DNA of 6,078 nt, taken from assembly GCA_026225435.1 (NCBI GenBank), contig JAMFST010000813.1, forward strand, positions 1-6,078, given 5' to 3'. The position numbers were made by a program, and so were the translations under genes. Below the pieces are notes generated by a model, which saw only the letters and a list, made by a program, of their open reading frames with translations, searched no databases and had not been told where the DNA came from. The DNA comes from Labilithrix luteola (GTDB lineage Bacteria; Myxococcota_A; Polyangia; Polyangiales; Polyangiaceae). Each line of letters begins with the position of its first letter. Position 1 is the stretch's first letter. Shown here piece by piece: positions 1 to 5,667 of this stretch.

Positions 1-658
1 GCGCCGCCTCCGCCGCGGCACGCGTCGCCCGGGCGGCGCGCACCAGCGAACCGTGCGTCCGCTCCGCCTCCACCAGCTGAGGAAAGGTGGCGCGGATCGA
101 CAGCTCCGCCGCGTCACCGGAGACGATCCCGCCCAGCAGGGGCGTGCCCACCCGCTCGGCCAGCTCCGCCCCGAGTCGCCGCGTGATGAAGGAGACGATC
201 GACTCGTCGCTCCGCCCCGAGCGTGGATAAATGTACGGCTCGAGGAGCATGCGCGCCTTGCCGGCGGCGCTGAACAGATCGCTCTCGAGCACCGGCTTCC
301 AGCGCGTGGGCACGCCGAGCACCAGCCCCTCGGGCATCCGCCGCAGCTTGCCATTCCACGCGAGGTACAGGCCGCGGTTGTCCGGGATGGTCTCGATGAG
401 CTGATCGCCCAGCCCCACCTTCTTCGCCAGCGCGGTCGCGTGCGGCTTGCTCGCGACCCACCCGTCGGCGCCGACGTCGAGCAAGAGGTCGCCGTTCGCC
501 GAAGGCACACGGTCGCTGCGCAAGGTGCCGCCGAGACGGTCGGCCGCCTCGAGCACGGTGATCTCGCAGGGGTGCCCGCCGGTCGCCTCCTCGAGCGCGT
601 GCGCCGTGGCGAGCCCGGTGATGCCGGCGCCGATGATCACCACCTTCAGCGTCGCCAT
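1..658 (-). CDS. hemY: Protoporphyrinogen/coproporphyrinogen oxidase, HemY type (3' end outside window)
   Basis: This is an FAD-dependent, oxygen-using oxidase that removes six electrons from a porphyrinogen ring near the end of heme synthesis. Only the first 219 residues are in the window; the family is usually about 450-480 residues, so over half lies beyond the left edge. Seen: an N-terminal Rossmann FAD motif GAGITG (residues 10-15), then the second dinucleotide-binding element EAADRLGG (37-44). The later stretch GGIVSGDAAELSIRATFPQL (176-195) matches the family's conserved 'G..aGD...LS.ra.FP.l' region and separates it from generic amine oxidases. The ATG at 658 puts the FAD motif at the usual distance from the N-terminus and has GGAG at 669-666, seven bases upstream. 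It is the last visible gene of hemE-hemH-hemY, 13 bases after hemH. Whether the true substrate is protoporphyrinogen IX or coproporphyrinogen III cannot be read from this part. Confidence 0.95.
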   Translation of the reverse strand, partial: MATLKVVIIGAGITGLATAHALEEATGGHPCEITVLEAADRLGGTLRSDRVPSANGDLLLDVGADGWVASKPHATALAKKVGLGDQLIETIPDNRGLYLAWNGKLRRMPEGLVLGVPTRWKPVLESDLFSAAGKARMLLEPYIYPRSGRSDESIVSFITRRLGAELAERVGTPLLGGIVSGDAAELSIRATFPQLVEAERTHGSLVRAARATRAAAEAA

Positions 659-671
659 GCGTCGTCTCCGC
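659..671 (-). promoter_or_regulatory. hemH-hemY intergenic spacer with hemY ribosome binding site
   Basis: The whole gap between the hemH stop and the hemY start is 13 bases. It contains GGAG (669-666) followed by seven bases and the ATG at 658. This supports the chosen hemY start, and there is no room for a separate promoter or terminator. Confidence 0.75.
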
Positions 672-1592
672 TCAGGACGCGAGCAGCGCGCGCGCCAGGC
701 CGCTCACCACCTGCGCGAGATCATCGTCGTCGCCCAGCGAGCGCGTACGCGAGAGGGTCATGCCGCGCTCCTCGGCCCACTTGGTCGCCTCGATGTCGAG
801 GTCGTAGAGGATCTCCACGTGGTCGGCGAGGAAGCCGATGGGGGCGACGAGCACGTGCCGCGTCCCCTGCGCCTTCAGCTCGTCGAGCGTGGTCGGCAGA
901 TCCGGGCCGAGCCAGGTCATCGGCTTGCCGCCCGGGCCGGGACCGCTCATCCCCTGGCTCTGGAAGGCGACGCGCGACGCCGGCATCCCCGCGGGCAAGC
1001 GAGCCTGCACCCCCTCGACGCTGGCGCGGAGCTCGCGCTCGTAGGGATCGCCGGCGTCGATGACGAAGGTCGGCAGGCTGTGCGCGGTGAACACCAGCGT
1101 GGTCGTGGCGCGCGCTTCCGGCGACAGCTCACCGACGGCCGCGGTCACGCGATCGGCGTACGCCTGCAACAGCGCCGGCTCCTGCCCCCAGTTGGCCGCC
1201 GCGCGCAGCTCGACCCCCAGCGCCTCGGCTGCCGGACGGGCCGCGTCGGCGTAGACCTTGGCCGAGTGCTGCGCCAGCGGCACCAGCGCGATCCGCTTCG
1301 CGCCCTTCGCCGCCAGCTCGGCCATCACGTCCTTGGCGTACGGCGCCCACAGGCGACCGGCCATCCGCGTGGGAACCCCGAGCTGGCGTTCGACCTTGGC
1401 GGCCAGCGCGCGCGAGATGGTGTTGAGCGGCGAGGCACCGCCGATCGCCTGGTAGCGCCGGCGCACCTCCGCGAGCACGCTCTCCTCGGCCGGGCGGCCG
1501 TGGCGGATGTTCTCGAGGAACTCCGGCAGCTCGTCGACGGAGTCCACCGTCCCGTGACTGACCAGGACCACCGCGTCCGGAGAACCGCTCAT
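672..1592 (-). CDS. hemH: Ferrochelatase (HemH/CpfC family)
   Basis: It inserts Fe2+ into the porphyrin, the final or penultimate step of heme synthesis depending on the pathway branch. It encodes 306 residues, near the compact bacterial form (about 310). Seen: the N-terminal VSHGT strand-loop (11-15) in the place of the usual 'NLGTP'; the catalytic-histidine motif FTAHSLP (168-174, H171); FQSQG (210-214); and PIGFLADHVEILYDLD (251-266), which carries the second key acidic residue, E260. All core motifs are intact, so it should be active. The translated protein has no cysteine, so it cannot hold the [2Fe-2S] cluster known in some ferrochelatases. The ATG at 1592 overlaps the hemE stop as ATGA. 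No good Shine-Dalgarno precedes it, so translation is probably coupled to hemE. No signal peptide or C-terminal membrane segment is seen, consistent with a cytosolic or peripheral enzyme. Confidence 0.97.
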   Translation of the reverse strand: MSGSPDAVVLVSHGTVDSVDELPEFLENIRHGRPAEESVLAEVRRRYQAIGGASPLNTISRALAAKVERQLGVPTRMAGRLWAPYAKDVMAELAAKGAKRIALVPLAQHSAKVYADAARPAAEALGVELRAAANWGQEPALLQAYADRVTAAVGELSPEARATTTLVFTAHSLPTFVIDAGDPYERELRASVEGVQARLPAGMPASRVAFQSQGMSGPGPGGKPMTWLGPDLPTTLDELKAQGTRHVLVAPIGFLADHVEILYDLDIEATKWAEERGMTLSRTRSLGDDDDLAQVVSGLARALLAS

Positions 1593-2626
1593 GCGCGCGC
1601 GCTGCGCTCGTGGACCAGATCGACCACTCGCTTCACGGTGTCCACCGGAGTCTCCGGCAGGATGCCGTGCCCGAGGTTGAAGATGTGCCCCGGGCGGTTG
1701 GCCGCCGCCTCGAGCACCGAGAGGACGTGCTTCTCCACCACCGGCCACGGCGCGAAGAGCACCGTGGGATCGAGGTTCCCCTGCACGGCGCGATCGTGAC
1801 CGACGCGCTCCCAGCCCTCCGCCAGCGGCGTGCGCCAGTCGATCCCGAGGACGGTTCCACCGGCGGCCCGCTGCTGCCGCAGGAGCGCCTGCGTGCCGGT
1901 GCCGAAGTGGATCACCGGCTTCCCCATCGTCATGATGTCCTGCAAAATGTACGAGACGTGCGGCTGCACGTACTCGGCGTAGTCCTCCCCCGAGAGCTGG
2001 CCGATCCACGAATCGAAGAGCTGCACCACGTCGGCGCCCGCCTCGATCTGCGCGCGCAGGTACAGGCGCACGGTCTCCGAGAGCTTCTTCATCAGCAGGT
2101 GCCAGGACTCGGGATCGCCGTACATCAGCTTCTTCGTCTTCACGAAGTGCGCCGACTTGCCCCCTTCCACCAGGTAGCTGGCGAGCGTGAACGGCGCGCC
2201 GGCGAAGCCGATGAGCGGCACCTTGCCGCAGAGCGCGCGCTGGATGCTCTTGATCGACTCCATGATGTAGCCAAGCCCCTCGTGGGGATCGACGATCCGG
2301 AGCGCGTCGATCTGCGCGCGGCTGGCGATGGGCGAGTGGATGACTGGCCCCTCCCCCTTGGCGAACTCGAAGGGGGCGCCCATCGGCTCGAGCGGAAGGA
2401 GGATGTCGGCGAAGAGGATGGCCGCGTCGATCCCCAGCTGGAGCGGCTGGAGCGTCACCTCGGTGGACAGCTCCGGGCGCTTGCAGAGGTCGAGCAGCGA
2501 GTACTTCTCGCGCAGCTTGCGGTACTCCGGCATGTAGCGGCCGGCCTGGCGCATGAACCACACCGGGGTGCAGTCGACCGGTTGAGATCGGCACGCGCGC
2601 AGGAAACGGAAGTCGGTTTCGGTCAT
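1589..2626 (-). CDS. hemE: Uroporphyrinogen decarboxylase
   Basis: It decarboxylates the four acetate side chains of uroporphyrinogen III to give coproporphyrinogen III in the cytosol; no cofactor is needed. At 345 residues it is full length for the family. Seen: the signature PVWFMRQAGRYMPEYR (21-36), whose R26 and R30 bind substrate carboxylates; FADILLPLEPMG (72-83) with the catalytic aspartate D74; GFAGAPFTLASYLVEGG (140-156) with Y151; LFDSWIG (203-209); GIDWRTPL; VQGNLDP; and FNLGHGILPETPV near the C-terminus with H320. Nothing key is missing. The ATG at 2626 gives the expected short lead before the FLRACR segment, although no clear Shine-Dalgarno lies next to it. It is first in the hemE-hemH-hemY run and shares an ATGA overlap with hemH. 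A promoter in the 62 bases upstream is plausible. Confidence 0.98.
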   Translation of the reverse strand: MTETDFRFLRACRSQPVDCTPVWFMRQAGRYMPEYRKLREKYSLLDLCKRPELSTEVTLQPLQLGIDAAILFADILLPLEPMGAPFEFAKGEGPVIHSPIASRAQIDALRIVDPHEGLGYIMESIKSIQRALCGKVPLIGFAGAPFTLASYLVEGGKSAHFVKTKKLMYGDPESWHLLMKKLSETVRLYLRAQIEAGADVVQLFDSWIGQLSGEDYAEYVQPHVSYILQDIMTMGKPVIHFGTGTQALLRQQRAAGGTVLGIDWRTPLAEGWERVGHDRAVQGNLDPTVLFAPWPVVEKHVLSVLEAAANRPGHIFNLGHGILPETPVDTVKRVVDLVHERSARA

Positions 2627-2688
2627 GAGCGGCGCGCACTGTACCTCAAAAGACGCAGCGCGCGATTGAGCCGGCGGCGGCGTTCAGG
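2627..2688 (-). promoter_or_regulatory. Short gap upstream of hemE, possible promoter
   Basis: These 62 bases separate the stop of the upstream dehydrogenase from the hemE start, both on the minus strand. The gap holds the most AT-rich patch nearby (about 2640-2653) and a -10-like TACAGT (2643-2638), but I see no good -35 partner at the proper distance. TACAGT also lies only about 12 bases from the hemE ATG, so transcription from it would give a very short leader. No convincing hairpin plus U-tract terminator is visible. hemE may have its own weak promoter here or be read through from the dehydrogenase gene. Confidence 0.25.
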
Positions 2689-3534
2689 CTAGGCGCGCTC
2701 GCTCCAGGCCTCGCTGCGCGACCACAGCTCGCCCGCCAGCGCCGTATCCTCGGCGAGCCGGCTCGGCTTCGCGACGCGCGACTTGTCGTAATAGAGGCCG
2801 TTCTCGGCGCCTGCCGCGGAGGATGTTGCACAATACAAGGTGGTCTTCGCGCCGTCCTCGTTGGAGAGCATGAAGAGCTTGATGACCGCGCGGAGCGGAG
2901 CGGGCACCGCGCGCCAGACGTCGCTGGCGACGACGCCGGGGTGCAGCGAGTAGGCGTGGATGCCGCTACCGGCCGCCTGCTGCCGGCGCGCCAGCTCGGT
3001 GGTGAAGAGAATGTTGGCGAGCTTGCTCACGCCGTACTCCTTGAGGCCGACCCGTCCCTCAGCGGGGCGCTCGAGCGCGGCCCAGTCGATCGCCTTCACC
3101 GAGCCGTGCGCCTGGCTGGCGACGTTCACCACCCGCGCTCCGCTGGCCGCCACGAGCGCCGGCTGGAGCAGCTTGGTCAGGAGGAAGTGGCCGAGGTGGT
3201 TCGTGCCGAAGGTGATCTCCAGCCCCTGCTTGGTGGCGCCGCGCACGCCCGCCAGGCCGGCGTTGTTGATCAGCAGGTGGAGCGGCTCGCCCGGCGCCAG
3301 CACCTCGGCGGCGGCGGAACGGACGGTGGCCAGATCGGCAAGATCGAGCGGGAGAAACGAGGCGTCTCCGCCGGCGGCGCGGATGGCCGCCACCACCGGC
3401 TCGGTCTTCTCCCGCGAGCGACAGGCGAGCACGACGCGCGCCCCGCGCGAGGCGAGCACCTCGGCGGTGACCTTGCCGATGCCGGTGTTGGCGCCGGTGA
3501 TGAGCGCGTTCTTCCCGCGGAGATCCTGGTTCAT
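2689..3534 (-). CDS. Short-chain dehydrogenase/reductase, retinol-dehydrogenase-like
   Basis: A classical SDR oxidoreductase of 281 residues. Seen: the nucleotide-binding glycine motif TGANTGIG (13-20); CRSR (38-41) after the second strand, where the basic residue R39 suggests NADP(H) preference; NNAG (90-93); and a full catalytic tetrad N112, S140, Y167 and K171, the last two in YGVSK. The C-terminal stretch with GLYYD and ELWSRSEAW resembles the RDH11-14 / WW-domain oxidoreductase-like branch, hence the call; the real substrate is unknown and 'retinol' should not be taken literally. The ATG at 3534 starts six residues before GKNALITG, as is usual; the frame is open further upstream, but that part is not SDR-like. 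No signal peptide. It lies 62 bases upstream of hemE in the same direction, and a role in heme metabolism is not implied by its sequence. It is divergent from the phosphoesterase gene. Confidence 0.93.
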   Translation of the reverse strand: MNQDLRGKNALITGANTGIGKVTAEVLASRGARVVLACRSREKTEPVVAAIRAAGGDASFLPLDLADLATVRSAAAEVLAPGEPLHLLINNAGLAGVRGATKQGLEITFGTNHLGHFLLTKLLQPALVAASGARVVNVASQAHGSVKAIDWAALERPAEGRVGLKEYGVSKLANILFTTELARRQQAAGSGIHAYSLHPGVVASDVWRAVPAPLRAVIKLFMLSNEDGAKTTLYCATSSAAGAENGLYYDKSRVAKPSRLAEDTALAGELWSRSEAWSERA

Positions 3535-3589
3535 GGCGCGGCGAGGGTACCAGGCGTCCGGCCGCCGTGTACGCTCGCCTGCACCGACC
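3535..3589. promoter_or_regulatory. Divergent intergenic region between SDR and phosphoesterase genes
   Basis: These 55 bases lie between two divergent start codons, so promoters for both genes, or at least their 5' ends, should lie here or reach into the neighbouring coding sequence. I see no clear -35/-10 pair and no strong Shine-Dalgarno on either side; both genes may have short or absent leaders. Small palindromes are present (GGTACC at 3546-3551, GTAC inside GTGTACGC) but are too short to call operators. Confidence 0.35.
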
Positions 3590-4276
3590 ATGCGCATCGT
3601 CGCCCTCGCCGACACGCACCTCTTCCACCGCGATCTCCACGTGCCCGACGGCGACGTGCTGATCCACGCGGGCGACTTCTGCCGGCAGGGGAATCTCGCG
3701 GAGGTGGCCCTGGCGATGAAGTGGCTCGGCGACCTGCCGCACGAGCGCAAGATCCTCGTCGCCGGCAACCATGACCGCGCGTTCCAGGACGATCCCGCCG
3801 TGGCGCGCGCCCTGGTGCCGCCGGGGGTGACCTACCTGCAGGACGAGGCGACGATCATCGACGGTGTCCATTTCTACGGCAGCCCGTGGACGCCGACGTT
3901 CATGGACTGGGCGTTCCTCGCGGACCCGGGCGCCGAGCTCGCCGCCATCTGGGCGCAGATCCCCGCCGACGTGGACGTCCTCGTCACCCACGGTCCGCCC
4001 TTCGGTCACGGCGATAGCTCGTCGACGGAGGGGCGCTACGGTGACAAGGATCTGCTCGCCCGCATCCGCGAGATCCAGCCGCCGCTCCACCTGTTCGGCC
4101 ACATCCACGAGGGGGGCGGCGCGACCCACGAGGGGAAGACCGCCTGCGTGAACGCGACCAACTGGGAGTGCGAGCGCTCGGCGACGACCGTGACCTTCGA
4201 TCCGCGGACGAGGAAGCTGGTGCTCGAGCTGATCCCGCCGCGCGAGGAGAGTCACATCGTCGTGCGCGGGCGGTAG
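3590..4276 (+). CDS. Calcineurin-like metallophosphoesterase, MPPED/239AB-type
   Basis: A binuclear-metal phosphoesterase of 228 residues, probably cytosolic (no signal peptide). The five metal-binding blocks are present in order: DTH (8-10), GD in HAGDFC (28-29), GNHD (59-62), THGPP (133-137) and GHIHE (170-174). The segment YGSPWTP (96-102) followed by WAF (107-109) is typical of the MPPED1/MPPED2 (239AB) branch of metallophosphatases, whose members hydrolyse cyclic nucleotides or phosphodiesters in vitro. The GHIHE histidine, replaced by glycine in mammalian MPPED2, is kept here, so full metal-dependent activity is expected. The ATG at 3590 gives a protein beginning directly with the first strand (MRIVALADTH); the open frame extends far upstream but there is antisense to the SDR gene. 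No strong Shine-Dalgarno is seen. The last 25 bases overlap the 3' end of the convergent NlpC/P60-like gene. The cellular substrate is unknown. Confidence 0.93.
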   Translation: MRIVALADTHLFHRDLHVPDGDVLIHAGDFCRQGNLAEVALAMKWLGDLPHERKILVAGNHDRAFQDDPAVARALVPPGVTYLQDEATIIDGVHFYGSPWTPTFMDWAFLADPGAELAAIWAQIPADVDVLVTHGPPFGHGDSSSTEGRYGDKDLLARIREIQPPLHLFGHIHEGGGATHEGKTACVNATNWECERSATTVTFDPRTRKLVLELIPPREESHIVVRGR

Positions 4277-5316
4277 GCGCCGTCGATGGGGTGATTGTAG
4301 GGGAGCGGCGTCACCCGCACGCTCCCGCTCGTCGGCTCGCGCCAGGCCCACATGCCGGTGCTCTCGTTGTACAGCGCGGTCTCCCGGCGGTAGCCGCCGT
4401 GGATATCGCCGTTGGGACCGGCGCCCCAGGACGCGTCGAGCTGGTAGCGATGGACCGGCCCGCCGGCCCCGAAGTCGGAGACCTGGAACGGCCGGGCGCC
4501 CCCGGCGAGGAGCTCGGCGCTCGCCTGTTCGGGGGTGACCGTCGTGTGCGCGTACACCGCCGTCTTGTGGCCGACGTCCTCGCCGGGAGGAGGGTCGAGG
4601 ACGAACATGTCGCCGGCGCGCGCGCTGGTGAACGGGAGCTTCTGCATGCGCGCGAACGAGATGGCGCCGGTCAGATCGTTCGGGAAGACGGCGCCGCGAG
4701 CCTGCCCCGCCGCGGAGGCGACCGCCTGCTGCGTGTAGCCGGCGCAATCGAAGCCGACGCCGTAACGCCACTGCATCTGGTGGATTCGCCCCACCAGGTT
4801 GTCCGGCGTGCCCGCGGGGAGCTTGCCGGCGTCGATGAGCGCCTGCGTCAGCTGTGCCACGTGCTCCGGCGTGCCCCGCCCCACCTGGATGTCGCCGACG
4901 AAGCGCGCCAGCGAGGTGGGCTTGGCCGCCGCGGCGACCGCCATCAAGTCCTTCGCCAGCGGGTGGACCGCTCCACCCCCCATGGCGAACTGCGGCGCGA
5001 CGTAGACCGCGCGCCCTTCCGCGGCGTAGGGGCCACTGGCGCGATCGCGAAAGGCGTCCAGCCCCGCCTGCACCTTCGCGGTGCGCGCGGCCTCGGAGAG
5101 GGGCGCGTTGTGCGCGAGGAAGACCGCGAGCGAGCCGGGGCGCGCGGCGGTGCTCGGCGCCTGGCCGATGATCCGGTCGTAGGCCGCCGCCGCCGCGGAT
5201 CGCTCCGCCGGACCGGACGACGCGGCCGGGATCGCAGGCGGCGGGAGACGTGCCGACGACGGACCGGAGTCCGCGCCGGACGAGCGGCGCGAATCCACGG
5301 GGGACAGATCGGTCAT
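4252..5316 (-). CDS. NlpC/P60-like (papain-fold) cysteine hydrolase, no signal peptide
   Basis: A 354-residue protein whose second half looks like an NlpC/P60-type cysteine peptidase or amidase. Seen: GFDCAGYTQQAV (188-199), matching the catalytic 'FDCSGfv' block with C191 as presumed nucleophile; ARAGDMFVL (232-240) like the family's 'pGDlvff'; and GHKTAVY (249-255) with H250 as presumed catalytic histidine. A third polar residue may lie in the later QLDASWG stretch. Residues 1-45 are rich in Ser, Pro, Ala and Arg and probably disordered; 46-185 is an Ala-rich, mainly helical-looking region of no family I recognise. There is no N-terminal hydrophobic stretch, so a Sec signal is absent. The frame stays open upstream of the ATG at 5316, but the upstream codons have poorer third-position G+C, so I keep this ATG despite a weak ribosome site. 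Possible roles are cell-wall hydrolase, toxin or effector, or amidase; none is proven. Its 3' end overlaps the phosphoesterase gene. Confidence 0.75.
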   Translation of the reverse strand: MTDLSPVDSRRSSGADSGPSSARLPPPAIPAASSGPAERSAAAAAYDRIIGQAPSTAARPGSLAVFLAHNAPLSEAARTAKVQAGLDAFRDRASGPYAAEGRAVYVAPQFAMGGGAVHPLAKDLMAVAAAAKPTSLARFVGDIQVGRGTPEHVAQLTQALIDAGKLPAGTPDNLVGRIHQMQWRYGVGFDCAGYTQQAVASAAGQARGAVFPNDLTGAISFARMQKLPFTSARAGDMFVLDPPPGEDVGHKTAVYAHTTVTPEQASAELLAGGARPFQVSDFGAGGPVHRYQLDASWGAGPNGDIHGGYRRETALYNESTGMWAWREPTSGSVRVTPLPYNHPIDGAYRPRTTM

Positions 5317-5667
5317 GCCCGCCGTTCGGCCAGGGAACGGCGGAGTTGCGTGCTTCGTCGGTCCTGGAACCGGTCGGATCAGCGCCGGCGGCGCAGGCGC
5401 CCGACAACGACGGCGATCGCCAGACGCGCCGGGCACGTCGCAGCCGGGGTTCGCGGCGAGGGTGAACGAGATGTTCGAGGTTCGTCGGACCGGTGCCGCT
5501 CGCGGGGATCCCGATGCCCGTACGAGCTCGGCGTCCCGGCGGGCTCCACCTGCGGGAAGCTCCCGTTGAAGGTCTGCGCGGCCTCCGCCGTGCGCGCGGC
5601 GAAGCCAGCGAGCTGCGCGGTGCGGCAACGGCGGGAAGCGAGCAGCGGCGGCGTTCGTTCGAGGGCG
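5317..5667. other. Intergenic stretch of about 350 bases without an intact gene
   Basis: This gap separates the divergent NlpC/P60-like gene and the secreted-protein gene, so it should hold promoters for both, but no convincing -35/-10 pair is seen. It contains no tRNA-like or IS-like element and no clear terminator. Short GC-rich dyads such as GCGCC/GGCGC around 5382-5401 are expected at this base composition. Its main content is a coding-like pattern that changes frame, annotated separately. Confidence 0.6.
5379..5624 (-). pseudogene. Possible decayed or frameshifted gene fragment
   Basis: On the minus strand, runs of codons with almost all G/C at the third position lie one after another in different frames. 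They are 5624-5517 (TFNGSFPQVEPAGTPSSYG at its end), 5515-5480 (IGIPASGTGPTN), 5478-5425 (SNISFTLAANPGCDVPGA) and 5423-5379 (LAIAVVVGRLRRRR then TGA). Each change skips one base in the same direction, at 5516, 5479 and 5424, and the third returns to the first frame. Joined, this gives about 80 residues of ordinary composition ending in a cysteine, a short hydrophobic stretch and an arginine cluster, loosely like a C-terminal sorting tail. The plus strand shares the same third positions, so strand is uncertain; there it would give an arginine run and a cysteine-rich peptide, which is less protein-like. It may be a degraded gene, a region with read errors, or chance in high-GC DNA. I do not recognise the family. 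Confidence 0.25.

Noticed and set aside
447..1799. Plus-strand open frame of 450 codons antisense to hemH
   Set aside because: It is opposite an intact ferrochelatase with all catalytic motifs, and its own translation shows no recognisable domain.
672..2639. One continuous minus-strand open frame covering hemE and hemH (655 codons)
   Set aside because: Only the hemH part (672-1592) reads as a known protein; across hemE the frame is an arginine/alanine-rich shadow of the true HemE frame. It is not a fusion protein.
2627..2688. Rho-independent terminator after the SDR gene
   Set aside because: GCGCGC repeats are present but self-complementary and ambiguous; no stable stem followed by a U-tract is seen on the minus strand.
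1610..2692. Long plus-strand open frame (360 codons) antisense to hemE
   Set aside because: Its peptide is rich in Arg, His, Leu and Glu with no motif, as expected opposite a high-GC gene; HemE on the other strand has every family motif.
5382..5401. GC-rich inverted repeat as an operator or terminator
   Set aside because: Five-base arms of G and C are common by chance in this composition, and no T-run follows.
3059..5407. Minus-strand open frame of 782 codons spanning SDR, phosphoesterase and NlpC-like genes
   Set aside because: It crosses three well-supported genes in other frames or strands and translates to low-complexity Arg/Gly/Ala sequence; it results from lack of stops in GC-rich DNA.
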